Numbered from the stretch's first letter, positions 9,523 to 18,305 are shown. The stretch is DNA of 60,108 nucleotides from Chlorobiaceae bacterium (GCA_013335405.1 JAAXVR010000016.1:1-60108), one strand, 5' to 3'. A program made the numbers and translations. The notes: a model not told the origin generated them from the sequence alone.

Positions 9523-10216
9523 GCTTTTCTTCACTGTTCCGTTTCCGGCAGATGACCGCGAACTCTATATTCTGCGACATCGGAACCTCGCCGGCAAACA
9601 GGCTCCATTCAATCCGGGCATATTTTCCGTCTGCCCGGAGCATGCGGTTATTGAAGCAGAAGACGTCTCCGGCCTGAGGGTTCCTGCGGATCTCTTTTTC
9701 GGTCTTCTCCCTGTCGGTATTGTGAAGAAGATCGAGGAAGTTACGGCCGGCGAGCCTGTTGCCGGGGTATCCCAGCAGTTTTTCAATCGAATGACCGAAC
9801 CGTTCTATTTTCAGTTCATGGTCGAGAATGGCATAGGCATCGATTTCGACCTGAACACCTTCGTTGAGCCTGTCGGTTATGTCCCTGGCTTTTCTCAGCA
9901 GGTTTTCAAGTTCGGTGCGGTAGTGCGAAATGCTCAGTTTCCTGGCGAAATCGGAGGTGCTTTCCCTGCTCTTTCCGTGCAGTATCCAGTCGATATCCGC
10001 ACCGTCCTCTTCGAGCCTCTTCAGCATTTTCCTGCCTGGTATGCTGGTGCCGTTCAGGTAAGGGGTCATCTGTGCCGGGTACCTGATGCCGACAGCCCTG
10101 CAGAAAGCGTTGACTGAACCATGTCTTGAAACAATGTACTCCCGGAGCCGGATATTGGCGCCGGTAAAAGCCGGGCTGCCGGGCAACCTGTTGGTTTTCA
10201 TGTTTGGGGTCATCAT
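9515..10216 (-). CDS. CI-repressor-type HTH fused to a PAS domain
   Basis: The 233-residue protein begins with a helix-turn-helix of the bacteriophage CI repressor type (about residues 20-82: LREYIVSRHGSVNAFCRAVG, the ligand-like TPYLNGTSIPG and the closing ADIDWILHG). Residues 83-120 look like a helical linker, and 125-225 resemble a PAS domain (YAILDHELKIERFGHSIEKL, then ADGKYARIEWSLF). The S24 peptidase of true CI repressors is absent. It is probably a one-component DNA-binding sensor. Its 3' end overlaps that of the receiver gene by 8 bp, which links it in position to the kinase cluster. The ATG at 10201 (MKTNRLPG) is an alternative start. The PAS call is from pattern, not a search. Confidence 0.72.
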   Translation of the reverse strand: MMTPNMKTNRLPGSPAFTGANIRLREYIVSRHGSVNAFCRAVGIRYPAQMTPYLNGTSIPGRKMLKRLEEDGADIDWILHGKSRESTSDFARKLSISHYRTELENLLRKARDITDRLNEGVQVEIDAYAILDHELKIERFGHSIEKLLGYPGNRLAGRNFLDLLHNTDREKTEKEIRRNPQAGDVFCFNNRMLRADGKYARIEWSLFAGEVPMSQNIEFAVICRKRNSEEKLT

Positions 10217-10275
10217 GCAGGGGGATTATCAGGTCCGTAACGAGCTATAATACAAATTTTCTGTCATTATTTTAT

Positions 10276-11982
10276 TCAGGATTGCCCGGCTCTTTCAAGC
10301 AGTTCCCGCGCCAGGGTGATCGATGCCGGAGTTATGTTCCTGCCGCTGATAAGGCCCGCGATGGCCTGCAGCCTGCTTTCCCGGTCGAGGACGGTCACTT
10401 CCGTCTCCGTCCTCTCATCTTTTACGGATTTCCACACCGAAAGGTGCAGGTCGCCCATTGCGGCGATCTGAGGCAGATGGGTGATGGCGATGATCTGGTG
10501 GAGTTTTGACAGGTTCCTGAGGCATTTGCCAACGGCATCCGCGATACGGCCGCTGATGCCGGTGTCGATTTCATCGAAAATCAGGATGGGCAGTCGTGCC
10601 GATGCGGCCAGGGCGTTTTTCATGGCGAGCATGACTCTTGAAATCTCACCACCTGAAGCGATTTTTGCAAGCGGTTTGGGCTTTTCGCCGGGGTTTGCCG
10701 AAATCAGGAATTCGATCCGGTCGTAACCGGTATCGAAAGATGCGTAGTCTTTTCCACCGATGCAGATTTCCCCGTCCGGCCGTTCTTCATTGGTGATGCT
10801 GACGATGAACGATGCCCGTGGTATGCCGAGTTCTGACAGATGGCGCAATATCTCCCGTTCAAGCCCTGCAGCCGCTTTCCGGCGTTTGAGGGAGAGCTCC
10901 CCGGCGAGCCGGGAGAGCATTGCTTTCCGGTGCGCTATCTGTTCTTCGAGCCGGGATATTTTTTCCTCAAGATTTCCTTCGATGTCGAGTTTCTCTTCGA
11001 GTTCTTTTCTCAGTCCGATCAGGCCTGTCAGCGAAAGAGCGTATTTTTTGCAGGTGCGCTGCAGCAGAAGCATGCGTTCGCGGAGTTCGTCGAGCCTCGA
11101 AGGGTTGAAATCGATATCCGAAACATACCTGCGGTTGAATCGGTGGAGTTCGTCGACGTTGCTTTTTGCGTTCCTGATTTCCTCGATGAACGGCTCGAAG
11201 CGTTTATCGATGGCGGCAAGTTTTTCCAGGGTTTGGAGTGCGGAAGAGAGGGTCTGGTAGATGGAGGTATCGCCCTCGTAGAGCTGTTCGCCGAGGGCGG
11301 AGCCCAGGCTGAAGAGAGTCTCGGCATTTTCGAGCAGGGTGATCTCTTCACCCAGGGCGACGTCTTCATCCTCTCCGGGATCGAGAGCCGAAAGCTCTTC
11401 AAACTGGTACTCGAGCATTCCTTTTCTTTCGCGGACTTCAAGTGATTCTTTCTCGAGCGCCTTCAGCTGCTGCCGGAGTATGCCCAGTCCGCTGCGGGCG
11501 TTCCGGTATGCCGCGGCATCCCCGGTGGTGCCGGCATAATCATCCAGCATGCTCTCGTGCGTACCCTGGTGAAGGAGCTGCTGGTGCTCGTGCTGGCCGT
11601 GCAGGTCGATAAGCTGTTCGCCAAGCTGTTTGAGCAGGGCTGCCGTGCAGGGTGTGTCGTTGACGAAACAGCGGGATTGCCCGGATGAGGAAATTTCTCT
11701 TCGGATAATCAGTTCCGGAGCGGTTTCGATTTCAGCTGAACCGAGGATCGGACCGATTCTTTCCGCGTCAATATTCCTGAGCACGGCTTCGATAACAGCT
11801 TTGCCGGATTCGGAACGGACCAGTTCGCTGCTTGCACGCTCTCCAAGGATCAACCCCAGCGCTCCCAGCAGGATCGACTTTCCGGCGCCGGTCTCTCCCG
11901 TAATGATCGTGAGGCCGGGTTTGAATTCCAGCGAAAGTTCACGGATCAGCGCGAAATTTCTGATGTAGAGGCTGAAAAGCAT
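10276..11982 (-). CDS. recN: DNA repair protein RecN
   Basis: The 568-residue protein is an SMC-like ATPase used in double-strand break repair. Walker A is GETGAGKS near residue 30, the coiled coil fills the middle (about 150-370) and the ABC signature SGGEISRVMLA and Walker B LPILIFDEIDTGISGR lie in the C-terminal third. The N-terminal MLFSLYIRNFALIREL is typical and the length normal. The gene lies 137 bp downstream of tatA on the same strand. Confidence 0.96.
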   Translation of the reverse strand: MLFSLYIRNFALIRELSLEFKPGLTIITGETGAGKSILLGALGLILGERASSELVRSESGKAVIEAVLRNIDAERIGPILGSAEIETAPELIIRREISSSGQSRCFVNDTPCTAALLKQLGEQLIDLHGQHEHQQLLHQGTHESMLDDYAGTTGDAAAYRNARSGLGILRQQLKALEKESLEVRERKGMLEYQFEELSALDPGEDEDVALGEEITLLENAETLFSLGSALGEQLYEGDTSIYQTLSSALQTLEKLAAIDKRFEPFIEEIRNAKSNVDELHRFNRRYVSDIDFNPSRLDELRERMLLLQRTCKKYALSLTGLIGLRKELEEKLDIEGNLEEKISRLEEQIAHRKAMLSRLAGELSLKRRKAAAGLEREILRHLSELGIPRASFIVSITNEERPDGEICIGGKDYASFDTGYDRIEFLISANPGEKPKPLAKIASGGEISRVMLAMKNALAASARLPILIFDEIDTGISGRIADAVGKCLRNLSKLHQIIAITHLPQIAAMGDLHLSVWKSVKDERTETEVTVLDRESRLQAIAGLISGRNITPASITLARELLERAGQS

Positions 11983-12119
11983 TGGCGCCTGTGCTTGAAT
12001 GCGCTTTTTTCAGAATAAAGCAACGCGTCTTTGCCTGAAATTCCGCGCGTTGTTCGTTACCGGCAGGGAGGAGCCGAAAAAACGGACTCCTGCTGTGTGA
12101 AAGAGGCCTTTCCTGGAGA

Positions 12120-12311
12120 TCAGGACTTTTCCTTTTTCGAGGTTTCATCGGAGGGTTTCCTGAACTCTTCCTCCATTTCGTTCTGGGCTTTTTTGAACTC
12201 TTTCATGCCTTTTCCAAGGCCCTTTGCAAGCTCGGGCAGCTTGTTCGCCCCGAAAAGCAGTACAATTATCAGGAGAATGAGCAGCAGTTCCTGTCCACCT
12301 AAACCGAACAT
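12120..12311 (-). CDS. tatA: Sec-independent protein translocase TatA
   Basis: A 63-residue protein with the TatA plan: one membrane helix (about residues 6-22, [20 protein letters not shown]), the FG motif and hinge, an amphipathic helix ([14 protein letters not shown]) and a charged, disordered tail. It would form the pore-lining part of the twin-arginine translocase in the inner membrane. No tatB or tatC lies in the window. TatA/E type is more likely than TatB from the short length and the absence of TatB-specific features. Confidence 0.92.
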   Translation of the reverse strand: MFGLGGQELLLILLIIVLLFGANKLPELAKGLGKGMKEFKKAQNEMEEEFRKPSDETSKKEKS

Positions 12312-12428
12312 CGATATTCCTCCGGGAATTTGAAATGATGAAACAACTCTCTGGAATTATTACTCTATATAAACAATATGCAATGCTAAACCAATACTTC
12401 CGGGAAAAATCGGGACCACCCGGGATGT

Positions 12429-13070
12429 TCAGAACCGTGCAAGGAGCGTCTCTCCAGCTCTGGTTTTCTGGCCTTCCCGGACCATCACGGATGCCTCCGG
12501 CGGCATGATGACGTCAACCCTCGAACCGAACCTGATCATGCCGAACCTGGTGCCCGCTTTCACCCTCACCCCTTCTTCGAGCGTGCAGACGATCCTTCTG
12601 GCAAGGAATCCGGATACCTGGGAAAAAAGAAGGCGTGCAGTACCGGTGTCGATACCGATTTCCATACTTTCGTTGCTTTCCAGGCTGCGTATGTCGAAAG
12701 CCATCAGGAACTTTCCGGGACGGTACCGAAGAAGGGTGACCCTGCCGCTGACCGGTATCCGGTTGACATGGACGTCGAACGGGGACATGAAGATACTTAC
12801 GAGTGTCGATCCGTTTCCCGTATAGCTGTTGTCGCACTTCCTGACAAGGATGATCCTTCCGTCCGCCGGAGACAGGAGTGCCTTGCCGTCTTCGGGAACT
12901 GTCCTTTCAGGATCCCTGAAAAACCAGAAGGTGACCCCGAGCAGAATGGTGCTCATGAGCAACAGCACCATTTTCTGGCCATCCGGGAAAAACATCGAAA
13001 CTGCATCGATCAGCAGGCATGCGAGAAAAATTTTGCGGATGCTGCCGTAACCATAGGGTGTGATCATGTC
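12429..13070 (-). CDS. psd: Phosphatidylserine decarboxylase proenzyme, short (archaeal-type) form
   Basis: The product decarboxylates phosphatidylserine to phosphatidylethanolamine at the inner membrane. Two hydrophobic segments near the N terminus (about residues 10-50) are followed by FFRDPER, LSPADGRI, FMSPFDVHVNR and the self-cleavage site RFGSRVD, where the serine becomes the pyruvoyl cofactor. The frame is open to 13130, but the ATG at 13070 (MITPYGYGS) gives the 213-residue length usual for this short form, so I prefer it. The gene is divergent from tilS. Confidence 0.9.
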   Translation of the reverse strand, partial: DMITPYGYGSIRKIFLACLLIDAVSMFFPDGQKMVLLLMSTILLGVTFWFFRDPERTVPEDGKALLSPADGRIILVRKCDNSYTGNGSTLVSIFMSPFDVHVNRIPVSGRVTLLRYRPGKFLMAFDIRSLESNESMEIGIDTGTARLLFSQVSGFLARRIVCTLEEGVRVKAGTRFGMIRFGSRVDVIMPPEASVMVREGQKTRAGETLLARF

Positions 13071-13183
13071 GTTGTGCGGGGCTGGTTTTTTATGAGAAGC
13101 GCCATAATGATAAATATTTATCTTGTACATGAAAAACAGAGTCCGCCTTTTTTATCGATGCCGCAGCGTATCTTCAGGTGCTC

Positions 13184-14167
13184 ATGATGAACCGGTTTGA
13201 AAAAAAATTTCTCGGCCAGATCAGGCGAAGAGGGCTTGTCACAAGGGGAGACAAGGTTCTTGCCGCCGTATCCGGCGGACCGGATTCCCTTGCCATGCTC
13301 CTTCTCCTCCATTCGGTGCGGCAGGTATTGCATTGCGATCTTGCAGCCGCACACTGCAATTTCAGTCTTCGCGGTGACGAAAGCGATGCCGACGAGCGTT
13401 TTGTAGCGGAATTCTGCAGCAGGCTCGGACTCGAATGTTTTACCATACAGTTCGACACCCGGCTTGCGGCATCGGAATTGAAAAAATCGATTGAAGAGTC
13501 GGCAAGGCACCTGCGTTACGGTTTTTTTGCAACCCTTGCCGAAGAAAGAGGGTTTACGAGGATCGCAACCGGTCACCATGTCAACGACAACGCCGAAACG
13601 ATGCTTTTCAACCTCTTCAGGGGTGTTTCCCTTCCGGGTCTCGCGGGCATCCGGGAGCGTAACGGCATGATCATCAGGCCGATGCTCCTTTTCCGGAGGG
13701 AAGAGATCGAGGGTTATCTGCAAGAAAAAGGGGTCACCGCCCGCCTGGACAGCAGCAATTACCTTGACGAGTACGACCGGAATTTCATCCGGAATCGCGT
13801 GATTCCGCTTATCGAGGAGCGCTTCGCGCACAAGCTCCTTCCATCACTCCGGCGGTTGTCGGAGCAGGCCGGCGAACTGGAGGAGTTCCTGGTACTCTAT
13901 TTCGAGGAGCTGGTATCGAGGGAACCCGGTCTGGTCCTTCACCAGGGGGAACTGGATGTTCCCGCGCTGAAGAGGCTCTCTGTTTTCGAACAGAAAGAGG
14001 TTTTCAAGCGGGCGTTGAAGGATTTCGGCGCACCGGTCGATGCGGAAACTCTCCGGAAGCTGGCCGAACTGCTGCGTTCCAGGCCCGGAAAAACCGTTCA
14101 GGCCGCCGGAAAAATTTCGGTGCGATGGCAGGGGAGCAGGCTTCGTTTCACGACAGATTATTCCTGA
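13184..14167 (+). CDS. tilS: tRNA(Ile)-lysidine synthase
   Basis: The enzyme joins lysine to C34 of the CAU-anticodon tRNA(Ile), using ATP, so that it reads AUA. The PP-loop motif AAVSGGPDSLAMLLLLHSV lies near residue 25, followed by AAHCNFSLRG, GHHVNDNAETML and the LSLPGLAGIRER-like region, all characteristic. Translation could start at GTG 13178, ATG 13184 or ATG 13187; ATG 13184 has CAGG five bases upstream. About 327 residues, which is short to normal, so the C-terminal tRNA-binding part is reduced. The gene is convergent with the unknown gene at 14187. Confidence 0.94.
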   Translation: MMNRFEKKFLGQIRRRGLVTRGDKVLAAVSGGPDSLAMLLLLHSVRQVLHCDLAAAHCNFSLRGDESDADERFVAEFCSRLGLECFTIQFDTRLAASELKKSIEESARHLRYGFFATLAEERGFTRIATGHHVNDNAETMLFNLFRGVSLPGLAGIRERNGMIIRPMLLFRREEIEGYLQEKGVTARLDSSNYLDEYDRNFIRNRVIPLIEERFAHKLLPSLRRLSEQAGELEEFLVLYFEELVSREPGLVLHQGELDVPALKRLSVFEQKEVFKRALKDFGAPVDAETLRKLAELLRSRPGKTVQAAGKISVRWQGSRLRFTTDYS

Positions 14168-14186
14168 AAAGAGCAAGACCCGATGA

Positions 14187-15239
14187 TTACTTCCCGTTCG
14201 ACATGCCCGGGGCCGCATGACGGAAGAGATCGATGGGAATATCCGCAGTTATGACGACCGACTCGAGGTTCTGCCGGACCCTGATTTTTCCGAGCAGCTG
14301 TTTAATTTCCGGGCTGGTCCTCGTGCCGGAGATTTCCGAAAGCTGTAAGGCTCCCCAGAGAAAACTCGAAGCGAAAAATGCCGCCCGGCGGGTCGGGTAG
14401 ATCCATTCGCTTTCAGCTTCGATACCGTCGTTCAACTTCAGGGAAAGAGCAAGGTGTTCGATGCTGTTGACGTTTCCGACTGTTTTCACATCACTGTTTG
14501 CCGATGTCAGGCTCTGAAGGGCTCCCTCGGTCCAGACGGCGGAAGGAAGGGCGAACCAGAGGTGCGATTTGTAGACGGCTTTGTCAATCAGTGCCGTCGT
14601 GAGGGAGTCCCGCCGGTAAAAGCTGCCGGAAGGCAGAAGAAAACCTTCGAGCATTTTCCTGCTGCTGGAAAATGCAATTTTCCGGGGCCCGACAGAAGCA
14701 AGCCAGAGATTCCTGCCGAGCTCGAAACATTCCGAACCCCCGATTGTTTCCACGCTTCTGCTGTTTTTGATCAGAAATGGCCGTGAGAGTTTATTCCGGA
14801 ATGGGCCCCAGGCCAGGCAGATGAAGTTCTGTTCCTTGTAGCCGGTTCTCCTGAAGCTGAGAAGCAGGGTGTCGAGATCTTCGGAAGGGTTGATCGCGGC
14901 GGCTTTCATGAGTGTGTCGAGTCGGCCCTGCGCCCTGAAAAGCGGGGCTTTTTTCAGCGAGTCGGGGATTACCTCCTTCCACAGCCGGCTTTCCCTGATA
15001 TCCTTGAGCCCGATGTAAATAAGCGCATCCGATTTTCCCGGAAGATTGCCGATGACGGTTTTCAGTTCAGGGCTCAGCGGTTCCGCATGTATTTTCGGTT
15101 TTGACCAGTTAACCCACAGAACGATGCCGAGGAAACAGAGAAACCCGATGATGCTTATTGCGATGAGCAGCCCGGGGCCTTTCCTGAAGGAACGTTTTCG
15201 CTGTACTGCCTCCTGTTCGGTTCTGCTCTCCATTTCCAT
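14187..15239 (-). CDS. Single-pass membrane protein of unknown function
   Basis: I do not recognise this 350-residue protein. A basic N terminus (KRKRSFRKG-like) is followed by one strong membrane helix at about 25-43 (LLIAISIIGFLCFLGIVLWV), so most of the chain should face the periplasm. The rest is a globular alpha/beta sequence with no cysteine motif or known catalytic signature; segments such as PGKSDALIYIGLKD recall lipoprotein-like domains of unknown function (DUF3352-type), but this is only an impression. It lies 6 bp downstream of rnhA on the same strand and is probably co-transcribed. Confidence 0.75.
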   Translation of the reverse strand: MEMESRTEQEAVQRKRSFRKGPGLLIAISIIGFLCFLGIVLWVNWSKPKIHAEPLSPELKTVIGNLPGKSDALIYIGLKDIRESRLWKEVIPDSLKKAPLFRAQGRLDTLMKAAAINPSEDLDTLLLSFRRTGYKEQNFICLAWGPFRNKLSRPFLIKNSRSVETIGGSECFELGRNLWLASVGPRKIAFSSSRKMLEGFLLPSGSFYRRDSLTTALIDKAVYKSHLWFALPSAVWTEGALQSLTSANSDVKTVGNVNSIEHLALSLKLNDGIEAESEWIYPTRRAAFFASSFLWGALQLSEISGTRTSPEIKQLLGKIRVRQNLESVVITADIPIDLFRHAAPGMSNGK

Positions 15240-15245
15240 GGTCCG

Positions 15246-15689
15246 TTATGAATTTTTTTTGATGGCTTCCCTGGCAAGGGCGTCACAGCGGTTGTTGTAA
15301 GGGTTGTCGCTATGGCCTTTCACTTTGTGGAAAGTTACATCATGGAGCGTTATCAACTTCAGAATATTTTTCCAGAGATCGATATTTTCCACGTTTTTCT
15401 TTGCCGCCGTTTTCCAGTTGTTTGCGGTCCAGCGCTTCAGCCATCCCTCGTTCATTGCATTGACAAGGTAGCTCGAATCGCTGTAGAGCTTTACCCTGCA
15501 GGGTTCCTTCAGAGCCTCGAGCGCTTCGATGGCTGCACTGAGCTCCATGCGGTTGTTGGTGGTGGCAGGGGAGTAACCCGACAGTTCCCTTGTCGAATTG
15601 CCGTACATCAGGAGCGCTCCCCAGCCCCCTTTTCCGGGATTGCCGCTGCAGGCGCCGTCGGTATAGATGATGATGTTTTTCTTTTCCAT
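15246..15689 (-). CDS. rnhA: Ribonuclease HI
   Basis: The 147-residue enzyme cuts RNA in RNA-DNA hybrids (R-loops, Okazaki primers). The acidic active site is present: the aspartate in IYTDGACSGNPGKGGWG, the glutamate in NRMELSAAIEAL, the aspartate in LYSDSSYLVNA, and the histidine/asparagine region VKGHSDNPYNNRCDALAR. The ATG at 15689 (MEKKN) gives the family length but has no Shine-Dalgarno because the bases before it are the U tract of the rpmB terminator. An ATG at 15710 in the same frame has AAAGG 9 nt upstream and would add seven residues. Confidence 0.94.
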   Translation of the reverse strand: MEKKNIIIYTDGACSGNPGKGGWGALLMYGNSTRELSGYSPATTNNRMELSAAIEALEALKEPCRVKLYSDSSYLVNAMNEGWLKRWTANNWKTAAKKNVENIDLWKNILKLITLHDVTFHKVKGHSDNPYNNRCDALAREAIKKNS

Positions 15690-15691
15690 CG

Positions 15692-15724
15692 AAAAAAAAG
15701 GCCCAACCATATGATTGAGCCTTT
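15692..15724 (-). terminator. Intrinsic terminator after rpmB
   Basis: Read on the minus strand, AAAGGCTCAATCA (from 15724) pairs with TGGTTGGGCCTTT in a 13-bp stem that includes two G-U pairs, followed by an eight-T run at 15699-15692. It separates rpmB from rnhA and overlaps the translation-start region of rnhA. Confidence 0.8.
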
Positions 15725-15766
15725 ATGCCGGATATTGAATCGGTTGCGGTTTGCTTTCGGCAGGGA

Positions 15767-15985
15767 TTACCTGGCGAGCTTCGCCAGTTTGGCTGTGCCG
15801 GTCTTGGCGATAATTTTCATGGCTTTCGCTGAAAGCTTCACTTTCACGAACCTTTTTTCCTCCTCGATCCAGATTCTCTTGGTGTGGAGGTTCGGCTCGA
15901 AACGGGTCCTTACATGGTTGTTCGCATGGGATACCGTATTGCCGTACTTTGGCCTTTTGCCGGTCAGTACACAAACTTTGGACAT
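15767..15985 (-). CDS. rpmB: 50S ribosomal protein L28
   Basis: The 72-residue basic protein starts [20 protein letters not shown], the typical L28 N terminus, and contains RRFEPNLH-like [14 protein letters not shown] and a lysine/alanine-rich C terminus. It binds 23S rRNA in the large subunit. The zinc CxxC pairs seen in some L28 proteins are absent, leaving the zinc-free form. It is followed by a strong intrinsic terminator and lies 72 bp downstream of the bchG stop on the same strand. Confidence 0.96.
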   Translation of the reverse strand: MSKVCVLTGKRPKYGNTVSHANNHVRTRFEPNLHTKRIWIEEEKRFVKVKLSAKAMKIIAKTGTAKLAKLAR

Positions 15986-16057
15986 GGTGCAATCAATTGG
16001 TGTTGAAAAAACGAAACGGAATATAACAATAGTTTTGTAATCCGGAAACGTATTGTT

Positions 16058-17053
16058 TCATGGACGAATGCCGACGGCGCATACCATCATGGAGAGCACG
16101 TAGAGCAGGGTGCCGAAAGAGTTGTACCAGACAGCCTTTTCCTTGGGGTCGGCAATAAGGATTTTCTGCATGGGAAGTTGCGCCAGGAGGAGAAGCAGGG
16201 CCAGGCCGATAGTGATGGCCGAGGCTCCTTTCAGCAGCAGGATGACGATGGCCGCAATCTGGGCGAGGTCCATGATGACTGATGCGAGGAGAGCGGCTTT
16301 TTTCTCTCCGAGTTTAACCGGTATCGAAGCCACCTGCCTGATATGGTCCCCGACGATCGACTTGAAATCGTTGAGCGTCATGATGCCGTGTGCGCCGAGG
16401 GAGAAAATAACGGCAAGGGCTATCGTTTCCCCGGACGGAATGCCCTGGGTTATCGAAAAACTTCCGGTCAGCCAGGCGACGCCTTCATAGGCAAGGCCGA
16501 CGATAAGATTGCCGAACCAGCCGTTTCTCTTTGCCCTGATCGGCGGTCCGGAATAGGCATGCGACATGAGCACCCCGACAAAAGCGATCACCACGACGTA
16601 GGGGTGGATGGAAAGCGCGACGAGGAAGCCGCTCAGAATGAGGCCGAAGGTTATGAGCCAGCTTGCCGATTTGGATATTTTTCCGGCGGGAATCGGGCGA
16701 TCGGGCTCGTTGATGGCATCGACCTCGCGATCGAAATAATCGTTCATGGTCTGCGACATGGCGCACATGAGCGGTCCGGCGAGGAGTATGCCCCTGAGAA
16801 GCACCGACCAGTTCTCCGCGACGTTTTCGCCTGTCGAAACCACACCGCAGGCGAATGCCCACATGGGCGGGAACCAGGTCACCGGTTTCATGAGGGGCAC
16901 GATCGCGGAAGGTTCGATCCTGAAGCCGGGCTTGTTGACGTTTTCAAGGGCCTGGTGTATCGCTTTCTGCCTGGCATCGCTCATCCCCGTCTGGCGGATC
17001 TTTTCACTGATGCTCTGCTGTAACTCAGGATTGAGCGAATTGCTTCCGTTCAT
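16058..17053 (-). CDS. bchG: (Bacterio)chlorophyll synthase, UbiA-type prenyltransferase
   Basis: A 331-residue inner-membrane prenyltransferase with about eight or nine hydrophobic segments. It esterifies (bacterio)chlorophyllide with a C20 alcohol diphosphate in the last step of pigment synthesis. The diphosphate/Mg-binding motif NDYFDREVDAINEPDRPIPA (about residues 105-124) and the second aspartate motif NDFKSIVGD are the chlorophyll-synthase forms. The frame is open to 17410, but ATG 17053 (MNGSNSL) has AGGAA upstream and fits the family. Green sulfur bacteria have three paralogues (BchG, ChlG, BchK); BchG is preferred from the trpD-rpmB neighbourhood as I remember it in Chlorobaculum, so the paralogue assignment is less sure than the family. 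Confidence 0.85.
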   Translation of the reverse strand: MNGSNSLNPELQQSISEKIRQTGMSDARQKAIHQALENVNKPGFRIEPSAIVPLMKPVTWFPPMWAFACGVVSTGENVAENWSVLLRGILLAGPLMCAMSQTMNDYFDREVDAINEPDRPIPAGKISKSASWLITFGLILSGFLVALSIHPYVVVIAFVGVLMSHAYSGPPIRAKRNGWFGNLIVGLAYEGVAWLTGSFSITQGIPSGETIALAVIFSLGAHGIMTLNDFKSIVGDHIRQVASIPVKLGEKKAALLASVIMDLAQIAAIVILLLKGASAITIGLALLLLLAQLPMQKILIADPKEKAVWYNSFGTLLYVLSMMVCAVGIRP

Positions 17054-17129
17054 TGGTGTAATAAGTTCCTGCGTCGGCTGAAAAACAAGAAAAACAGTAT
17101 ACAGGTTTTTTCTGGTATTTAGCAAGAAA

Positions 17130-18185
17130 TTAGTTGACTGCGGGTTTGTACTTGCTGGCAATATCGGCGTTTGCCTGCAGGATTTCGTTGAATTTTCTCT
17201 GTGCGCTGCCGCTTTCGAGTGCCTCCATCGACATGGTGAACCCGTCATCGACGCATCCCACCCTTCCCGATATATAACAGGCCATGGCCGAGGTGTAGAG
17301 AGCGGCATCGATGTATGCCCGGGAAGCGCTTCCGTCGAGGATTTTCCGGATAATAACCGCGTTTTCGTGTTTGTCCCCGCCCTGGATTTCGGAGAGCGCA
17401 TGCCGTTCAAGACCGAAATTTTCGGGGTATACCGTATGGCGCACGGCGGTACCGCCGAAGAGTTCGATGATATGGGTAGGTCCGTTGGGGCTCGGCTCGT
17501 CGAGGGGGGCGCCTTCTTCGGTCATGGAGTGAACGATCATGGCATGACGGACGCCGGTTTCGAGCAGTACTTCGGCATAGAGCTCCATGAGGTCCATGTT
17601 GAATACCCCGACGAGCTGACGTTTCGAGCGGGCCGGATTGATCAGTGGCCCCAGAATGTTGAAGATGGTTCTGATGCCGAGCTCCTTGCGAATCGGTGCC
17701 ACCCGTTTCATTGAAGGATGGTAGAGAGGGGCGAAAAGGAACGCGAACCCGGTGCGGTCGAACAGTTCTTTCGTGGCCTGCATGGGCAGATCGATCGTGA
17801 ATCCGAGAGCTTCGAGAACGTCCGCGCTTCCGCAACTGCTCGTTATCGAACGGTTTCCGTGCTTGGCGACCGGCACTCCGGCTCCGTTGGCGATGATCGA
17901 TGCCGTCGTGGAGATGTTGAAGGTACCCGCATGGTCGCCGCCGGTACCGCAGGTATCGATGACGTTGGGATGGAGATCGATGATCGAGGCCCTTTCCATC
18001 AGACTGCGGCATGCCCCGACTGCCTCGCTTGCGGTTATGCCGTTTTTCTGCTGCAGGGAGAGCAGCGCGGCGATGAATACGTCGGAGAATACACCGTCCA
18101 TGATCCTGTTCATGCAGAGCGCCATCTCTTCATGAGTGAAATGTCCGCCATCGAGCAGTTTCTGCAGCAAATCCTTCTGGGGCAT
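17130..18185 (-). CDS. trpD: Anthranilate phosphoribosyltransferase
   Basis: The 351-residue enzyme transfers phosphoribose from PRPP to anthranilate in tryptophan synthesis. The glycine-rich PRPP loop [38 protein letters not shown] and the catalytic region [20 protein letters not shown] are intact. The start ATG 18185 (MPQKDLLQ) fits the family; the frame is open to 18251 but the added residues look unrelated. No strong Shine-Dalgarno is visible. No other trp gene is adjacent. It is divergent from the M24 peptidase gene and lies 76 bp upstream of bchG. Confidence 0.95.
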   Translation of the reverse strand: MPQKDLLQKLLDGGHFTHEEMALCMNRIMDGVFSDVFIAALLSLQQKNGITASEAVGACRSLMERASIIDLHPNVIDTCGTGGDHAGTFNISTTASIIANGAGVPVAKHGNRSITSSCGSADVLEALGFTIDLPMQATKELFDRTGFAFLFAPLYHPSMKRVAPIRKELGIRTIFNILGPLINPARSKRQLVGVFNMDLMELYAEVLLETGVRHAMIVHSMTEEGAPLDEPSPNGPTHIIELFGGTAVRHTVYPENFGLERHALSEIQGGDKHENAVIIRKILDGSASRAYIDAALYTSAMACYISGRVGCVDDGFTMSMEALESGSAQRKFNEILQANADIASKYKPAVN

Positions 18186-18258
18186 AAAAAAATGGTTCGC
18201 AAATGAAGAGGAATATTTGTAAATGTAAATGATAAGAAGAAATGGTCGCATTTCAAGA

Positions 18259-18286
18259 GCCCCTGCCCAGTCGGGGCATCTTTTTT
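18259..18286 (+). terminator. Intrinsic terminator or attenuator ahead of the M24 peptidase gene
   Basis: GCCCC (18259-18263) pairs with GGGGC (18273-18277) and is followed, after ATC, by six T residues (18281-18286) on the plus strand. The only upstream gene is divergent trpD, so a transcript ended here would have to begin within the preceding 70 bp, as in a leader attenuator. Confidence 0.5.
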
Positions 18287-18305
18287 GTCACGCGAAGAGC
18301 TGCAC

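Noticed and set aside
17054-17410. N-terminal extension of the bchG frame
   Set aside because: The extra 119 codons overlap trpD out of frame and are not part of any chlorophyll synthase; ATG 17053 has a Shine-Dalgarno.
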